Below the pieces are notes generated by a model that saw nothing but the letters and a program-made list of their open reading frames with translations, did no database searches and was not told the origin of the DNA. This document shows, piece after piece, positions 53,692 to 62,535 of a stretch of 64,000 nt of DNA; position 1 is the stretch's first letter, and each line of letters begins with the position of its first letter. The position numbers and the translations under genes were made by a program. Location: contig CAZSXR010000004.1 in assembly GCA_964611335.1 (NCBI GenBank), forward strand, positions 62,001-126,000, in the 5' to 3' direction. Source of the DNA: BOG-1112 sp964611335. Lineage in GTDB: Bacteria > Bdellovibrionota_B > Oligoflexia > Oligoflexales > Bog-1112.

Positions 53692-54705
53692 TTGAATTCA
53701 TTAGAAAAAAACAACTTAGAAGCGTTAACGAAAGTCGCTGAAGCTCTAAGCCCTGTCACAGACGACTTGGAAGCTTTATTGAACCTTATTCCTGAGCTTA
53801 TTCCCTGCGATACCAAGGTTGCTCATAAAATGGTCAATCAGTTGTTTTCTACACCAGGAAAGATGATTAGACCTGCCCTCTATTATCTCAGTTGTAAGCT
53901 AGTGGGATACAACGGAGCGCACAAACACACGATGGCAGCTGTGAGTGAATTTGTGCACACTGCAAGTTTGCTTCACGATGATGTTGTTGATTGCAGCACC
54001 ATGCGTCGAAACAAACCCACTACAAATTCAATTTGGGGAGATGAAGCAGCTGTTTTGCTAGGTGATTTAATCTATGCACGCGCTAGTGAGCTGATGGCTC
54101 GAACATCCAATCTTGAAATCGTATCTTCTTTCGCAAGAGCTATACGCCTTATGAGTGAAGGTGAACTCTTGCAATTAGAAAGCATATTTGATTTCGAATT
54201 AGACGAAGACGTTTATTTTAAAATTCTGCAAGGCAAGACAGCGGTTCTCATTGGAACAACTTGCAAAAGTGCAGGTCTACTTGCAGGTTCTTCGGTAGCA
54301 CAATTGAAATGCCTAGAGGATTTCGGTATAAATATCGGTTTAGCTTTTCAACTCGTTGATGATGCATTAGATTTTCTGGGAGAAGATCGTCTTTTAGGCA
54401 AGAAAAATTTTATCGACCTACAAGAGGGAAAAATGACATTACCCCTCTTGTTACTTAGAAAATATTTAAATGTAAAAGAGCGTGAAAGTCTTCGACAGAT
54501 TTATAAAGAAGGGGTACTTTCTCACGAGCAAATTACCGAAATCTCAGATCTCGTAAAAAAATACAAAACAGCAGAACTTACACTTCAACATGCTCGCGAA
54601 TTAAGTAATATGTCTCTCAATGTTTTAAGTGACAATTTTCCCCCCTCACTCGAACGTACACATCTTGAAAATCTTGCTCACTATCTTTCTTATCGAGCTT
54701 TCTAG
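53692..54705 (+). CDS. Polyprenyl diphosphate synthase
   Basis: Trans-isoprenyl diphosphate synthase, probably making the octaprenyl or longer side chain of the quinone. 337 aa. First Asp-rich motif LLHDDVVDCSTMRR, second AFQLVDDALDFLG; GKMIRPALYYL holds the isopentenyl-PP site. The residue pattern and length fit IspB-type long-chain enzymes. The start is a TTG at 53692 without a strong ribosome site; the frame is open further upstream, so the N-terminus is uncertain. With MqnA it fits menaquinone synthesis. Confidence 0.88.
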   Translation: MNSLEKNNLEALTKVAEALSPVTDDLEALLNLIPELIPCDTKVAHKMVNQLFSTPGKMIRPALYYLSCKLVGYNGAHKHTMAAVSEFVHTASLLHDDVVDCSTMRRNKPTTNSIWGDEAAVLLGDLIYARASELMARTSNLEIVSSFARAIRLMSEGELLQLESIFDFELDEDVYFKILQGKTAVLIGTTCKSAGLLAGSSVAQLKCLEDFGINIGLAFQLVDDALDFLGEDRLLGKKNFIDLQEGKMTLPLLLLRKYLNVKERESLRQIYKEGVLSHEQITEISDLVKKYKTAELTLQHARELSNMSLNVLSDNFPPSLERTHLENLAHYLSYRAF

Positions 54706-55175
54706 ATACTCGCTTCCAAATTCCAAGTATCAGAAATTGCAAATTCCCACTCCTTATCTTCTTCTTTTGACGACAGAAGAGCCGCTTGCGCTGTAGACAA
54801 ATACACATCTTTTGATGAAAACGTAGAAGCAAGCTCTGAAAGTATGGGATTATGACCAATAACCATAAGATTCTTGCAAGTTTCAGGAAGATGAGAAAAT
54901 TCTTTGAGAACTTCTGAGACTGGGCCATAGTAAAGCGATGGGACAAATATCGTTTTGTAAAATTCAGATGCATATACTTTTGTAAAAATTTCGTAAGTTT
55001 CTTTTGCTCGACGAGCTTCACTACAAATTAAAATTTGTGGTAAGAAGTTTTTATGTTCGAGAATTTTTTTACTTGTAATGAGAACTTCTCCCTTTCCACG
55101 AGAAGAGAGCTGTCTTTCCCAGTCTTCAAAATATGTTTCGGCGTGACCATGTCGAAGCAATACCATTCTTTTCAT
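54702..55175 (-). CDS. sixA: Phosphohistidine phosphatase SixA-like
   Basis: Histidine phosphatase superfamily, 157 aa from ATG 55175 (AGAGG about 9 bases upstream). MVLLRHGHAE near the N-terminus is the RHG motif, ICSEARRAKET the second Arg motif and LMVIGHNPILSELAS the second catalytic His. The small size with no lid domain is that of SixA, which removes phosphate from His-containing phosphotransfer domains. The last 4 bases overlap the synthase gene. Confidence 0.88.
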   Translation of the reverse strand: MKRMVLLRHGHAETYFEDWERQLSSRGKGEVLITSKKILEHKNFLPQILICSEARRAKETYEIFTKVYASEFYKTIFVPSLYYGPVSEVLKEFSHLPETCKNLMVIGHNPILSELASTFSSKDVYLSTAQAALLSSKEEDKEWEFAISDTWNLEASI

Positions 55176-55325
55176 TTTTGAAATCCTCTGCACTCACTTG
55201 AAAGTGCCAAATTGGCTTTTAATTCTACGTTTTTATTGACAATAAAAATTCACTATGAGACGTTTTTATTCATATATCACAAAACATACTTACTTTTAAT
55301 AAGAAGACAAATGAGGATCTTTTCT

Positions 55326-56567
55326 ATGCGTGACCGAAAACCGCCTTTGCAAAAACTCCTTCTTCGAATGTCTTATGTGCTCGCTCTTTTCAGCATAACC
55401 GCATGCGACCAGTGCTCTACAAAATCAAAACAAGGATTAAATTCGGAAAAAACTTCAGAGCATGCATCGGAAGATAATGTGATTCGCATAGGAGAAGTGG
55501 ATTCTATAACTGGTTCCGAAGCAACCTTTGGAATTTCCACACACAGAGGGATAGAACTCGCAATCAGCGAAATCAATGCAGCAGGTGGGATCAAAGGGAA
55601 AAAGCTCACTCTTACAACAATGGATGATCAGGGAAAACCAGACGAAGCTGCTACAGCAGTTACGAAGCTCATCACTCAAAACCAAGTCACTGCGATCATT
55701 GGCGAAGTTGCAAGTTCTCGAAGTTTAGCAATGGCACCGATTGCTCAAAATCATAAAATACCGATGATAAGCCCTTCCTCTACAAATCCACGAGTTACTC
55801 AACAGGGAGATTATATTTTTCGCGTCTGCTTCATTGATCCTTTTCAAGGATCTGTGATGGCAAAGTTTGCTTTCGAGCAATTAAAACTGAAAAAAGCTTC
55901 TATACTTCGAGACGTCAAAAGTGATTACAGTGTAGGCCTTGCAGATTATTTTGAAAAAACATTCAAAGAATTGGGTGGAGAAATACTTACAGACGTAAGT
56001 TACAGCGCTGGAGACATCGACTTCAAATCACAGCTCACGAAAATCCGTGCAGGAATTGCAGACAACGCAAAAGGTGTTCCAACTGCTATTTTCGTCCCAG
56101 GATACTACACTGAAGTGGGACTCATAGCACGTCAAGCTCGCGAGTTAGGTATGACGGAAACTCTTTTGGGAGGAGATGGTTGGGATTCACCTAAATTGAA
56201 AGAAATAGGAGGTTCTTCTATAGATGGTTCCTATTTCTCAAATCATTATGCACACGATAACAAATCTACAAGCGTTATAAACTTCGTAGATAAATACAAA
56301 GAACTATATCACGAAACTCCAGATGGTCTTGCAGCAATGGGTTACGATGCAGCGATTGTTCTTGCTGATGCTATGAAACGAGCAAAGACTCTCAATCCTG
56401 CAGATATACGAGATGCACTTGCACAGACCAAAGATTTTCAAGGAGTTACGGATCGAATCACGATAGATCAAAATCGTAATGCTGTGAAGTCTGCTGTTAT
56501 TTTGGAAGTGAACAAAGATGGTTTCAAATATTTTACAACTGTTAGCCCACAATCGATGAATTTATGA
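55326..56567 (+). CDS. livK: Branched-chain amino-acid ABC transporter, binding lipoprotein
   Basis: Type I periplasmic binding protein, 413 aa. The ATG 55326 is chosen because GAGGA lies 9 bases upstream; an ATG at 55311 is the alternative. The N-terminus carries a lipobox SITAC, so the protein is a lipoprotein rather than free periplasmic. IRIGEVDSITGSEATFGI, the LTTMDDQGKPDEA segment and ISPSSTNPRVT match LivK/LivJ. It begins the liv operon; its stop overlaps livH by 4 bases. Ligand preference cannot be read from sequence. Confidence 0.9.
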   Translation: MRDRKPPLQKLLLRMSYVLALFSITACDQCSTKSKQGLNSEKTSEHASEDNVIRIGEVDSITGSEATFGISTHRGIELAISEINAAGGIKGKKLTLTTMDDQGKPDEAATAVTKLITQNQVTAIIGEVASSRSLAMAPIAQNHKIPMISPSSTNPRVTQQGDYIFRVCFIDPFQGSVMAKFAFEQLKLKKASILRDVKSDYSVGLADYFEKTFKELGGEILTDVSYSAGDIDFKSQLTKIRAGIADNAKGVPTAIFVPGYYTEVGLIARQARELGMTETLLGGDGWDSPKLKEIGGSSIDGSYFSNHYAHDNKSTSVINFVDKYKELYHETPDGLAAMGYDAAIVLADAMKRAKTLNPADIRDALAQTKDFQGVTDRITIDQNRNAVKSAVILEVNKDGFKYFTTVSPQSMNL

Positions 56568-57466
56568 TTGAATTTTTACAACATCTTATTAATGGACTCT
56601 CAATTGGTAGCATTTATGCTTTGATCGCACTGGGCTATACCATGGTCTTTGGTATTTTGCAGCTTATCAACTTTGCTCATGGTGATATTTACATGCTTGG
56701 TGCTTTTATCGGGTACTTTTCAGCTCGATATCTCTATCCCGATGGAGCTTCGTCATTACTCGGTTTAATCAGCATCATGGCAATTTCCATGACGGTTTGT
56801 TCCATTGTAGGATTTTTGATTGAACGCATTGCGTACAGGCCTTTGAGAAAATCTAAGCGAATCAACGCACTGATTACAGCTGTTGGTGTCTCAATGTTTC
56901 TTGAATTTTCAGGTCAGTTGTTTTTTGGTTCTGATCCAAAATTCTTTCCTCAAATTTATAAACCTGCAGTGGATTGGTCTATAGGACCTTTAAAAGTTAA
57001 TCCTATTCAGATCATAGTTCTAGTTATCTCACTCACTCTTATGCTGTTGCTTCAATACATAATTTTCAAAACACGTTATGGACGAGCCATGCGTGCTGTA
57101 AGTTTTAATCACGATCTTGCAGGACTTATGGGTATCCCTGTTGATAAGGTCATCTCACTCACTTTTATGTTGGGCTCCGCTCTCGCGGGAGCTGCAGGTG
57201 TTCTAGTGGGTTTGGTTTATCCTAAAATTGAACCTCTTATGGGAGTCATGCCAGGGTTAAAATGTTTTGTAGCAGCAGTTCTTGGAGGGATAGGGAATGT
57301 CACAGGAGCTGTCGTGGGGGCAATATTTTTAGGGATTTCCGAAGAATTTTTAGTGGGGTATTGGCTATCCACTTATAGAGATGCTCTCGCTTTTGCTTTG
57401 CTTATTCTCATTCTCCTCTTCAAACCGATGGGATTGTTTCCGGTACAAACTACAGAAAAGGTTTAG
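56564..57466 (+). CDS. livH: Branched-chain amino-acid permease LivH
   Basis: 300-aa inner-membrane permease. QHLINGLSIGSIYALIALGY at the N-terminus and LINFAHGDIYMLGAF are LivH signatures; FVAAVLGGIGNVTGAVVGAI is the EAA-like cytoplasmic loop that contacts the ATPases. About eight helices. Overlaps livK. Confidence 0.95.
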   Translation: MIEFLQHLINGLSIGSIYALIALGYTMVFGILQLINFAHGDIYMLGAFIGYFSARYLYPDGASSLLGLISIMAISMTVCSIVGFLIERIAYRPLRKSKRINALITAVGVSMFLEFSGQLFFGSDPKFFPQIYKPAVDWSIGPLKVNPIQIIVLVISLTLMLLLQYIIFKTRYGRAMRAVSFNHDLAGLMGIPVDKVISLTFMLGSALAGAAGVLVGLVYPKIEPLMGVMPGLKCFVAAVLGGIGNVTGAVVGAIFLGISEEFLVGYWLSTYRDALAFALLILILLFKPMGLFPVQTTEKV

Positions 57467-57474
57467 GTAGCAGT

Positions 57475-58536
57475 ATGGGGAAAAATGCCGAAATAACTTA
57501 TGGACCTAGTGCATTGGAAATTTTTAAAACTACTCGACCTGAAATAGTCAGAAACATTTCGTGGATCATCACAATCATTGGAGTGTGGGTTGTCAGCACC
57601 TTTCTCACTCCTTTCATTAATCCCTATTATTTCAGCATCCTCATCTATGTAGGGATCAACGTTGTCCTTGCTGTGAGTTTAAATCTTGTCAATGGATTCA
57701 CAGGACAATTCTCCATGGGGCATGCGGGCTTTATGGCTGTTGGAGGCTACTCTTCTGCTTTCTTAACAACAACATTGAAAGCATATGATCCCACACTGTT
57801 CCAATCCAGTTTGCAATCACACTTCATTTTTGTTGCAGCTTTGCTTCTAGGTGGATTTTTTGCTGGGCTTGTTGGTTTTTTAGTAGGGCTCCCTTCTTTA
57901 AGACTCAAAGGTGACTATCTTGCAATTGTCACTTTAGGGTTTGGAGAAATCATCCGTGTATTCATTTTAAATATCGATGCAATTGGTGGAGCAAGAGGGA
58001 TGCCTGGAATTCCAACTCTCTCTTCATTTGGATGGGTATATACTTTTGCCATCATCACAATTTACGTCATTAAGCGGGTTATGAGCTCACCCATGGGCCG
58101 TGAATTTCTCAGCGTTCGTGAAGATGAAATCGCAAGTGAAGCTATGGGTGTTAATACAACGCAAGCAAAAGTGCGCGCTTTTGTCATCGGCTCTTTCTTT
58201 GCAGGAATCGGTGGAGGATTGTTTGCACACTTTCTGAGTTACTTGAATCCTGGAACTTTCGATTTCAACAAAAGCTTTGATATCATCATCATGGTTGTTC
58301 TGGGAGGAATGGGTTCTATTACAGGATCTATATTTGCTGCGGGATTTTTAACGGTATTGAGAGAGTTACTCAGATCTTTACAAGAAATAACACAAATCGA
58401 CTTTCGAATGATCATTTACTCTCTCATCCTGATTCTTATGATGATTTTAAAACCTAATGGATTGTTTGGTGCAAAAGAGATTTGGGACTATTCATTTTTC
58501 TCCATTTTTAAGAGGAAAAGCCTACGTCCTGATTAA
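57475..58536 (+). CDS. livM: Branched-chain amino-acid permease LivM
   Basis: 353-aa permease partner of LivH. VNGFTGQFSMGHAGFMAVGG, LRLKGDYLAIVTLGFGEIIR and IIMVVLGGMGSITGSIFAAG are LivM hallmarks. It has about 10 helices with a short hydrophilic N-terminus. It starts 8 bases after livH and is followed by livG at 11 bases. Confidence 0.95.
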   Translation: MGKNAEITYGPSALEIFKTTRPEIVRNISWIITIIGVWVVSTFLTPFINPYYFSILIYVGINVVLAVSLNLVNGFTGQFSMGHAGFMAVGGYSSAFLTTTLKAYDPTLFQSSLQSHFIFVAALLLGGFFAGLVGFLVGLPSLRLKGDYLAIVTLGFGEIIRVFILNIDAIGGARGMPGIPTLSSFGWVYTFAIITIYVIKRVMSSPMGREFLSVREDEIASEAMGVNTTQAKVRAFVIGSFFAGIGGGLFAHFLSYLNPGTFDFNKSFDIIIMVVLGGMGSITGSIFAAGFLTVLRELLRSLQEITQIDFRMIIYSLILILMMILKPNGLFGAKEIWDYSFFSIFKRKSLRPD

Positions 58537-58547
58537 AGGATATACTC

Positions 58548-59366
58548 ATGAACGGAAACTCCTTAGCTTTACACATCGACAACCTTTCCATAGAGTTTGG
58601 TGGTTTAAAAGCCGTAACAAATCTATCCTTGGAAATTGCACCAAAAAGTATATTTGGGCTCATAGGACCGAATGGAGCTGGGAAAACAACTGTCTTCAAT
58701 ATGATTACAGGAGTGTATAAACCTACAGCAGGCAACATCTTCAGTTTTCAAAAAAAAATTCAAAGCCTACGCCCCTTTCACATCAATGCTCTAGGCGTCG
58801 CAAGAACTTTTCAAAATATACGCCTATTTAGAGATCTTACCGTTCTTGATAATCTTAAAATTGCTATGGATCATAATCCTTCAATGCCAAAAGTGGGTTT
58901 CTTAGCATCTATTTTTCAAACACAATCTTTTCTTTATAACGAACGTAACAAGGAAGAAAAATGTCAGGAATTGCTTCACATTTTTAAACTCACTCATCGA
59001 ACACATACACTTGCAAGAAATTTACCTTACGGAGATCAACGTCGTTTGGAAATTGCACGAGCAATGGCTACCGACGCTAAACTTCTATTACTTGACGAAC
59101 CTGCTGCAGGTTTAAACATTCAAGAAAGCTTTGAACTACGAGAAACAATCCGTATGATTCGTGAACGTTTCCAACTCACAATTTTACTCATCGAACATGA
59201 TATGAAAGTCGTGATGGAAATTTGCGATCGAATTGCAGTTCTCGATTACGGAGTAAAAATTGCGGAAGGAAACCCTAAAGATATACAGAATGATCCTCGT
59301 GTAATAGAAGCTTATCTTGGCGGAAAGGCGAAAGATCATGGATCTCCAACATACAAAGCATCCTGA
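58548..59366 (+). CDS. livG: Branched-chain amino-acid ABC ATPase LivG
   Basis: 272 aa. Walker A GLIGPNGAGKTTVFNMITG, Q-loop VARTFQNIRLFRDLTVLDNL (family-specific), signature-like LPYGDQRRLEIARAMA, Walker B LLLLDEPAAGLN and H-loop LIEHDMKVVMEICDRI. The C-terminal IEAYLGG matches LivG. The 3' end overlaps livF by 29 bases. Confidence 0.95.
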   Translation: MNGNSLALHIDNLSIEFGGLKAVTNLSLEIAPKSIFGLIGPNGAGKTTVFNMITGVYKPTAGNIFSFQKKIQSLRPFHINALGVARTFQNIRLFRDLTVLDNLKIAMDHNPSMPKVGFLASIFQTQSFLYNERNKEEKCQELLHIFKLTHRTHTLARNLPYGDQRRLEIARAMATDAKLLLLDEPAAGLNIQESFELRETIRMIRERFQLTILLIEHDMKVVMEICDRIAVLDYGVKIAEGNPKDIQNDPRVIEAYLGGKAKDHGSPTYKAS

Positions 59367-60075
59367 AACTTTTCTAGAGTTTGACAACGTTGAAGTCTAC
59401 TATGGATCTGTTCAAGCAATCTCAAACGTAAGTTTTAAAATAGCGCAAGGAGAAATACTTACACTTATAGGAGCAAATGGAGCAGGTAAATCTACCGTTT
59501 TAAGAGCTATTTCAGGAATGGTGAAAACCAGCAAAGGAGACATCCGACACAAAGGTCAGTCTATAAAAAATTTACGCTCTCATGAAATTGTAAAGCGTCA
59601 TATTTCTCATGTTCCTGAAGGTCGGGGAATTTTTTTAAACCTCACTGTCGAAGAAAACATAGATCTCGGAGCATGGGTTAATCGTTCTCGCCATACTTAT
59701 AAAGAAGATCTTGAACACGTCTTCGAACTCTTTCCTCGACTAAAAGAGCGAAGCAAACAAAACGCTGGAACCCTTTCAGGGGGAGAACAGCAGATGCTTG
59801 CTATCGGAAGAGCTTTGATGGGACATCCAGACATTCTTCTATTAGACGAGCCAAGCTTGGGACTCGCTCCTCAAATCATAGAACGCATTTTTGAAATCAT
59901 TCAGAAAATAAACAAAGAGGGCAAAACCGTTCTACTTGTCGAACAAAATGCACTCCAAGCTTTAGAAATTGCGCATCGAGGAGTAGTCCTGGAAACGGGA
60001 AAGGTTGCTGTCCAAGGGAAAGCCATCGAACTTCTATCTATGGATAGCGTAAGACAAGCATATTTGGGAGGATAG
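59338..60075 (+). CDS. livF: Branched-chain amino-acid ABC ATPase LivF
   Basis: 245 aa from ATG 59338, which has AAAGGCGAA upstream; earlier starts would extend further into livG. Walker A GANGAGKSTVLRAISG, HVPEGRGIFLNLTVEENIDLGA (LivF-specific), signature LSGGEQQMLAIGRALM, Walker B LLLDEPSLGLAP and LLVEQNALQALEIAHRGVV. Ends RQAYLGG. Last gene of livKHMGF. Confidence 0.95.
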   Translation: MDLQHTKHPETFLEFDNVEVYYGSVQAISNVSFKIAQGEILTLIGANGAGKSTVLRAISGMVKTSKGDIRHKGQSIKNLRSHEIVKRHISHVPEGRGIFLNLTVEENIDLGAWVNRSRHTYKEDLEHVFELFPRLKERSKQNAGTLSGGEQQMLAIGRALMGHPDILLLDEPSLGLAPQIIERIFEIIQKINKEGKTVLLVEQNALQALEIAHRGVVLETGKVAVQGKAIELLSMDSVRQAYLGG

Positions 60076-60078
60076 ATC

Positions 60079-60198
60079 TTAATGCCCAAGACCATGATGA
60101 CCGCGCGCTACATTTCTAGAATTTTTTACAATACTAGACGCTTGTACTTGAGATGCCAATAAAGTTACGACCAGAATTAAAAAAGTAATTTTTTTCAT
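60079..60198 (-). CDS. Tiny exported peptide (39 aa)
   Basis: A short frame between livF and the next membrane-protein gene. The first 20 residues, MKKITFLILVVTLLASQVQA, form a textbook signal peptide with an AxA-like cleavage site. The mature part is only 19 residues, basic and His/Gly-rich (NVARGHHGLGH). It starts 14 bases after the upstream membrane-protein stop on the same strand, with only a weak GAAAG ribosome site. A real micro-protein is plausible; nothing is known of its function. Confidence 0.5.
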   Translation of the reverse strand: MKKITFLILVVTLLASQVQASSIVKNSRNVARGHHGLGH

Positions 60199-60211
60199 AA
60201 ACATTCTTTCA

Positions 60212-61015
60212 TTAAAAAGTAGAATTTAATATTAACCACACAGGACAGGCCAAAATCATAGTTGAACCTATTCCCAAACTGGCAAATTCGATTACAGGAA
60301 CATAATCTTCAAACACGCGAAGCCGCTTCTGCAATTCAATATTTTTCTTGGAACGCCACGTTGATAGCAGAAGATGCCTTGTCGACGCAAGAGAAATACC
60401 AGAGTAGCTTTCTCGCTCGCATATTTCATGCCAAGAAGCATAGACCGGCGAAGTTTTCTGCAATTCTCCCTCAAAGGCTGCTTGCAGCCACTCTTTTGCT
60501 TCTGTAGTAAAAGTTTCATCGAGAAACCAAGACTTTGGATAACGCGATTCCATGAATAAAAAGAAAGCAAACATCACAGCAATGGAAAAAATAAGACATA
60601 AACAGTCTATTATCATTTTTGAATTCTGTGCAAAACTCAAATGAATGCAAACGCGTGCGAAAATACTTAAAGTTGAAATTGTAACCATTCTTATTAGAAG
60701 AACGAAAAAAAATCTTTGCTTCGCAAGACGAAAGTCTTCATCCTTCAATATCTGCTCATTTATATTTTCTAAAATATACGAATGAGGTTTTGCCTGAAAA
60801 CACGCCTCTTTCATAAGCTCAGCTATGTATTTTCCTGAATCACAAACACCTTTTTCAAAGTCGATGTTATTTGAAAGACTCGGACCTATACGAAGATCTG
60901 AGAGAGTCTCTAATAAGGGTATCAGACTCTTCTGTTTGTTTAGGCGTAAAAAAACCAGAACAAAACAAAGAGCATAAATCGTGAAAATGACAAAATCTTG
61001 AGTACAAATTTCCAT
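60212..61015 (-). CDS. Membrane protein of unknown function
   Basis: 267 aa. An N-terminal helix (FVIFTIYALCFVLVFL), a cytoplasmic stretch, two central helices (LLIRMVTISTLSIFA and CLCLIFSIAVMFAFFLF), a second soluble stretch and a C-terminal helix (FASLGIGSTMILACPVWLIL). The topology is reminiscent of TadB/TadC or GspF-type platform proteins, and a Tad-like cluster is in the window, but no diagnostic motif is seen. AGGGAGG directly abuts the ATG, unusually close. Confidence 0.6.
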   Translation of the reverse strand: MEICTQDFVIFTIYALCFVLVFLRLNKQKSLIPLLETLSDLRIGPSLSNNIDFEKGVCDSGKYIAELMKEACFQAKPHSYILENINEQILKDEDFRLAKQRFFFVLLIRMVTISTLSIFARVCIHLSFAQNSKMIIDCLCLIFSIAVMFAFFLFMESRYPKSWFLDETFTTEAKEWLQAAFEGELQKTSPVYASWHEICERESYSGISLASTRHLLLSTWRSKKNIELQKRLRVFEDYVPVIEFASLGIGSTMILACPVWLILNSTF

Positions 61016-61125
61016 CCTCCCTGAATAGAAAAAATTCTTGTGTCAGTATACGGACATTTAATTAGAGGTTCGAACAACTAAGCCATGATAGAATCGTTCC
61101 ATATGAACCTCCATGGAGACACGCC

Positions 61126-62535
61126 ATGTCACTTCGCGAATTAGAAAAAGAGCCCAACGAAAAAAAAGATATTTGGAATTCAGCTACAAAAACAATCACC
61201 ACTAAAAAGAAACTGAACAGACTAGAATATTCTCAAATCTGTGGTGAAATTTCCGTTGATAGCCCCAGCGGGGAAGAAGAAAAAAAAGATACAGGCAAAG
61301 TTTTCTATACAGCCTATCTAACAGAAAGTCACAGACCCCTGATATTTTTCTTTAACGGAGGGCCTGGTGCTGCTTCGATTTGGTTGCATCTCGGATGCTT
61401 CGGACCTCGGATTGTTCAAGGACTCGATGTCAACACTCCCGATAAAGTTAGCTTAGTAGACAATCATGAGACTTTACTGCACAATGCAGATTTAGTTTTT
61501 GTAGACCCTATAGGAACAGGACTCAGCACAAATAAAGAAGCTTCCTTCAAAGATTTTTGTACTGAAAAAGCGGATACTTCCTATCTTGCTCAATTCATAA
61601 CCCGTTTTCTTAAAGAACATAAATTGTGGGGACGTCGTCTATTTCTTTGTGGAGAAAGTTACGGAGGCTTTAGAGTTTCTCTTCTTAGTCATCTTTTACT
61701 TACAAAATATGATCTCCCCTGCGAAGGATTAATTTTTGTTGCACCTTTTATTTCTTTAGCTGCAAATCTAGAAAGTGAACCTAACATCATTGGGGAGGCA
61801 AACTTCCTCACTGCTTACGCACTTTCAGCTTGGTACCATAAAAAATCTTCCCTGAACCAAACTTGCCCAGATGAAAAATCAACCTATAAAAAAGCACGTA
61901 CTTTTGCTTTTGAAAGTTACTTACCAGCTCGTATTCTTAGACATCCCCATGAAATACCGACGCCTATTCTCAATACTCTGAGTGAAATGACTGGTATTTC
62001 CATCGAAGTTCTGAAAAAAGAACCCTTGAACATACAAACTTTCTGCGATCACCTTTTCTCGGGTTCTAAACGTTATCCAGGTCGTATCGATTCTCGTTAT
62101 ACATTGGAACATCCTTTCACTATGAATCCCTATATCGATGCAAGCGGTGTGCTCATTGGAAATAAACTTTCACCCATGATGAATGCTTTTTTATTCAACG
62201 AAGTTGGATGGGATAGCAAAGATTTCTATGTAGGCTTGTCCATGAAAGTTAATAACGCGTGGCGTATGGAAAATCCTTTTTCAGAGTCCGCGTTTGACGC
62301 CTTGAGGGCTGTTATGAAATTACAATCTCACATGAAAATTTATGCAGCAGGTGGCTACTACGATTTAGCCGTTCCTCTCTCCAGTATCGAATATGATCTC
62401 ATGCAAGTTGCGGATACAGATTCAATAAAAGAACGTATTCACATAGAAGCCTTTATTGCTGGACATATGATGTATGTGCATGACGAAAGCAGAAAAGGTC
62501 TTACGAAATCTATACTAAGATATTTACTAAATTAG
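61126..62535 (+). CDS. Serine carboxypeptidase-like protein (peptidase S10)
   Basis: 469 aa alpha/beta hydrolase. FFFNGGPGAASIWLHLGCFG is the S10 oxyanion-hole segment; FLCGESYGGFRVSLL has the nucleophile Ser in GESYGG; YAAGGYYDLAVPLSSIEYD supplies the Asp and FIAGHMMYVHDE the His. All triad residues are present, so an active hydrolase is likely. There is no signal peptide, whereas most S10 enzymes are exported. GGAG lies 7 bases before the ATG. The 3' end overlaps the convergent argD by 4 bases. Confidence 0.88.
   Translation: MSLRELEKEPNEKKDIWNSATKTITTKKKLNRLEYSQICGEISVDSPSGEEEKKDTGKVFYTAYLTESHRPLIFFFNGGPGAASIWLHLGCFGPRIVQGLDVNTPDKVSLVDNHETLLHNADLVFVDPIGTGLSTNKEASFKDFCTEKADTSYLAQFITRFLKEHKLWGRRLFLCGESYGGFRVSLLSHLLLTKYDLPCEGLIFVAPFISLAANLESEPNIIGEANFLTAYALSAWYHKKSSLNQTCPDEKSTYKKARTFAFESYLPARILRHPHEIPTPILNTLSEMTGISIEVLKKEPLNIQTFCDHLFSGSKRYPGRIDSRYTLEHPFTMNPYIDASGVLIGNKLSPMMNAFLFNEVGWDSKDFYVGLSMKVNNAWRMENPFSESAFDALRAVMKLQSHMKIYAAGGYYDLAVPLSSIEYDLMQVADTDSIKERIHIEAFIAGHMMYVHDESRKGLTKSILRYLLN

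Noticed and set aside
60212..61015. TadB/TadC platform protein for the Tad-like cluster
   Set aside because: Topology is only loosely similar and no conserved platform motif is visible; left as unknown membrane protein.
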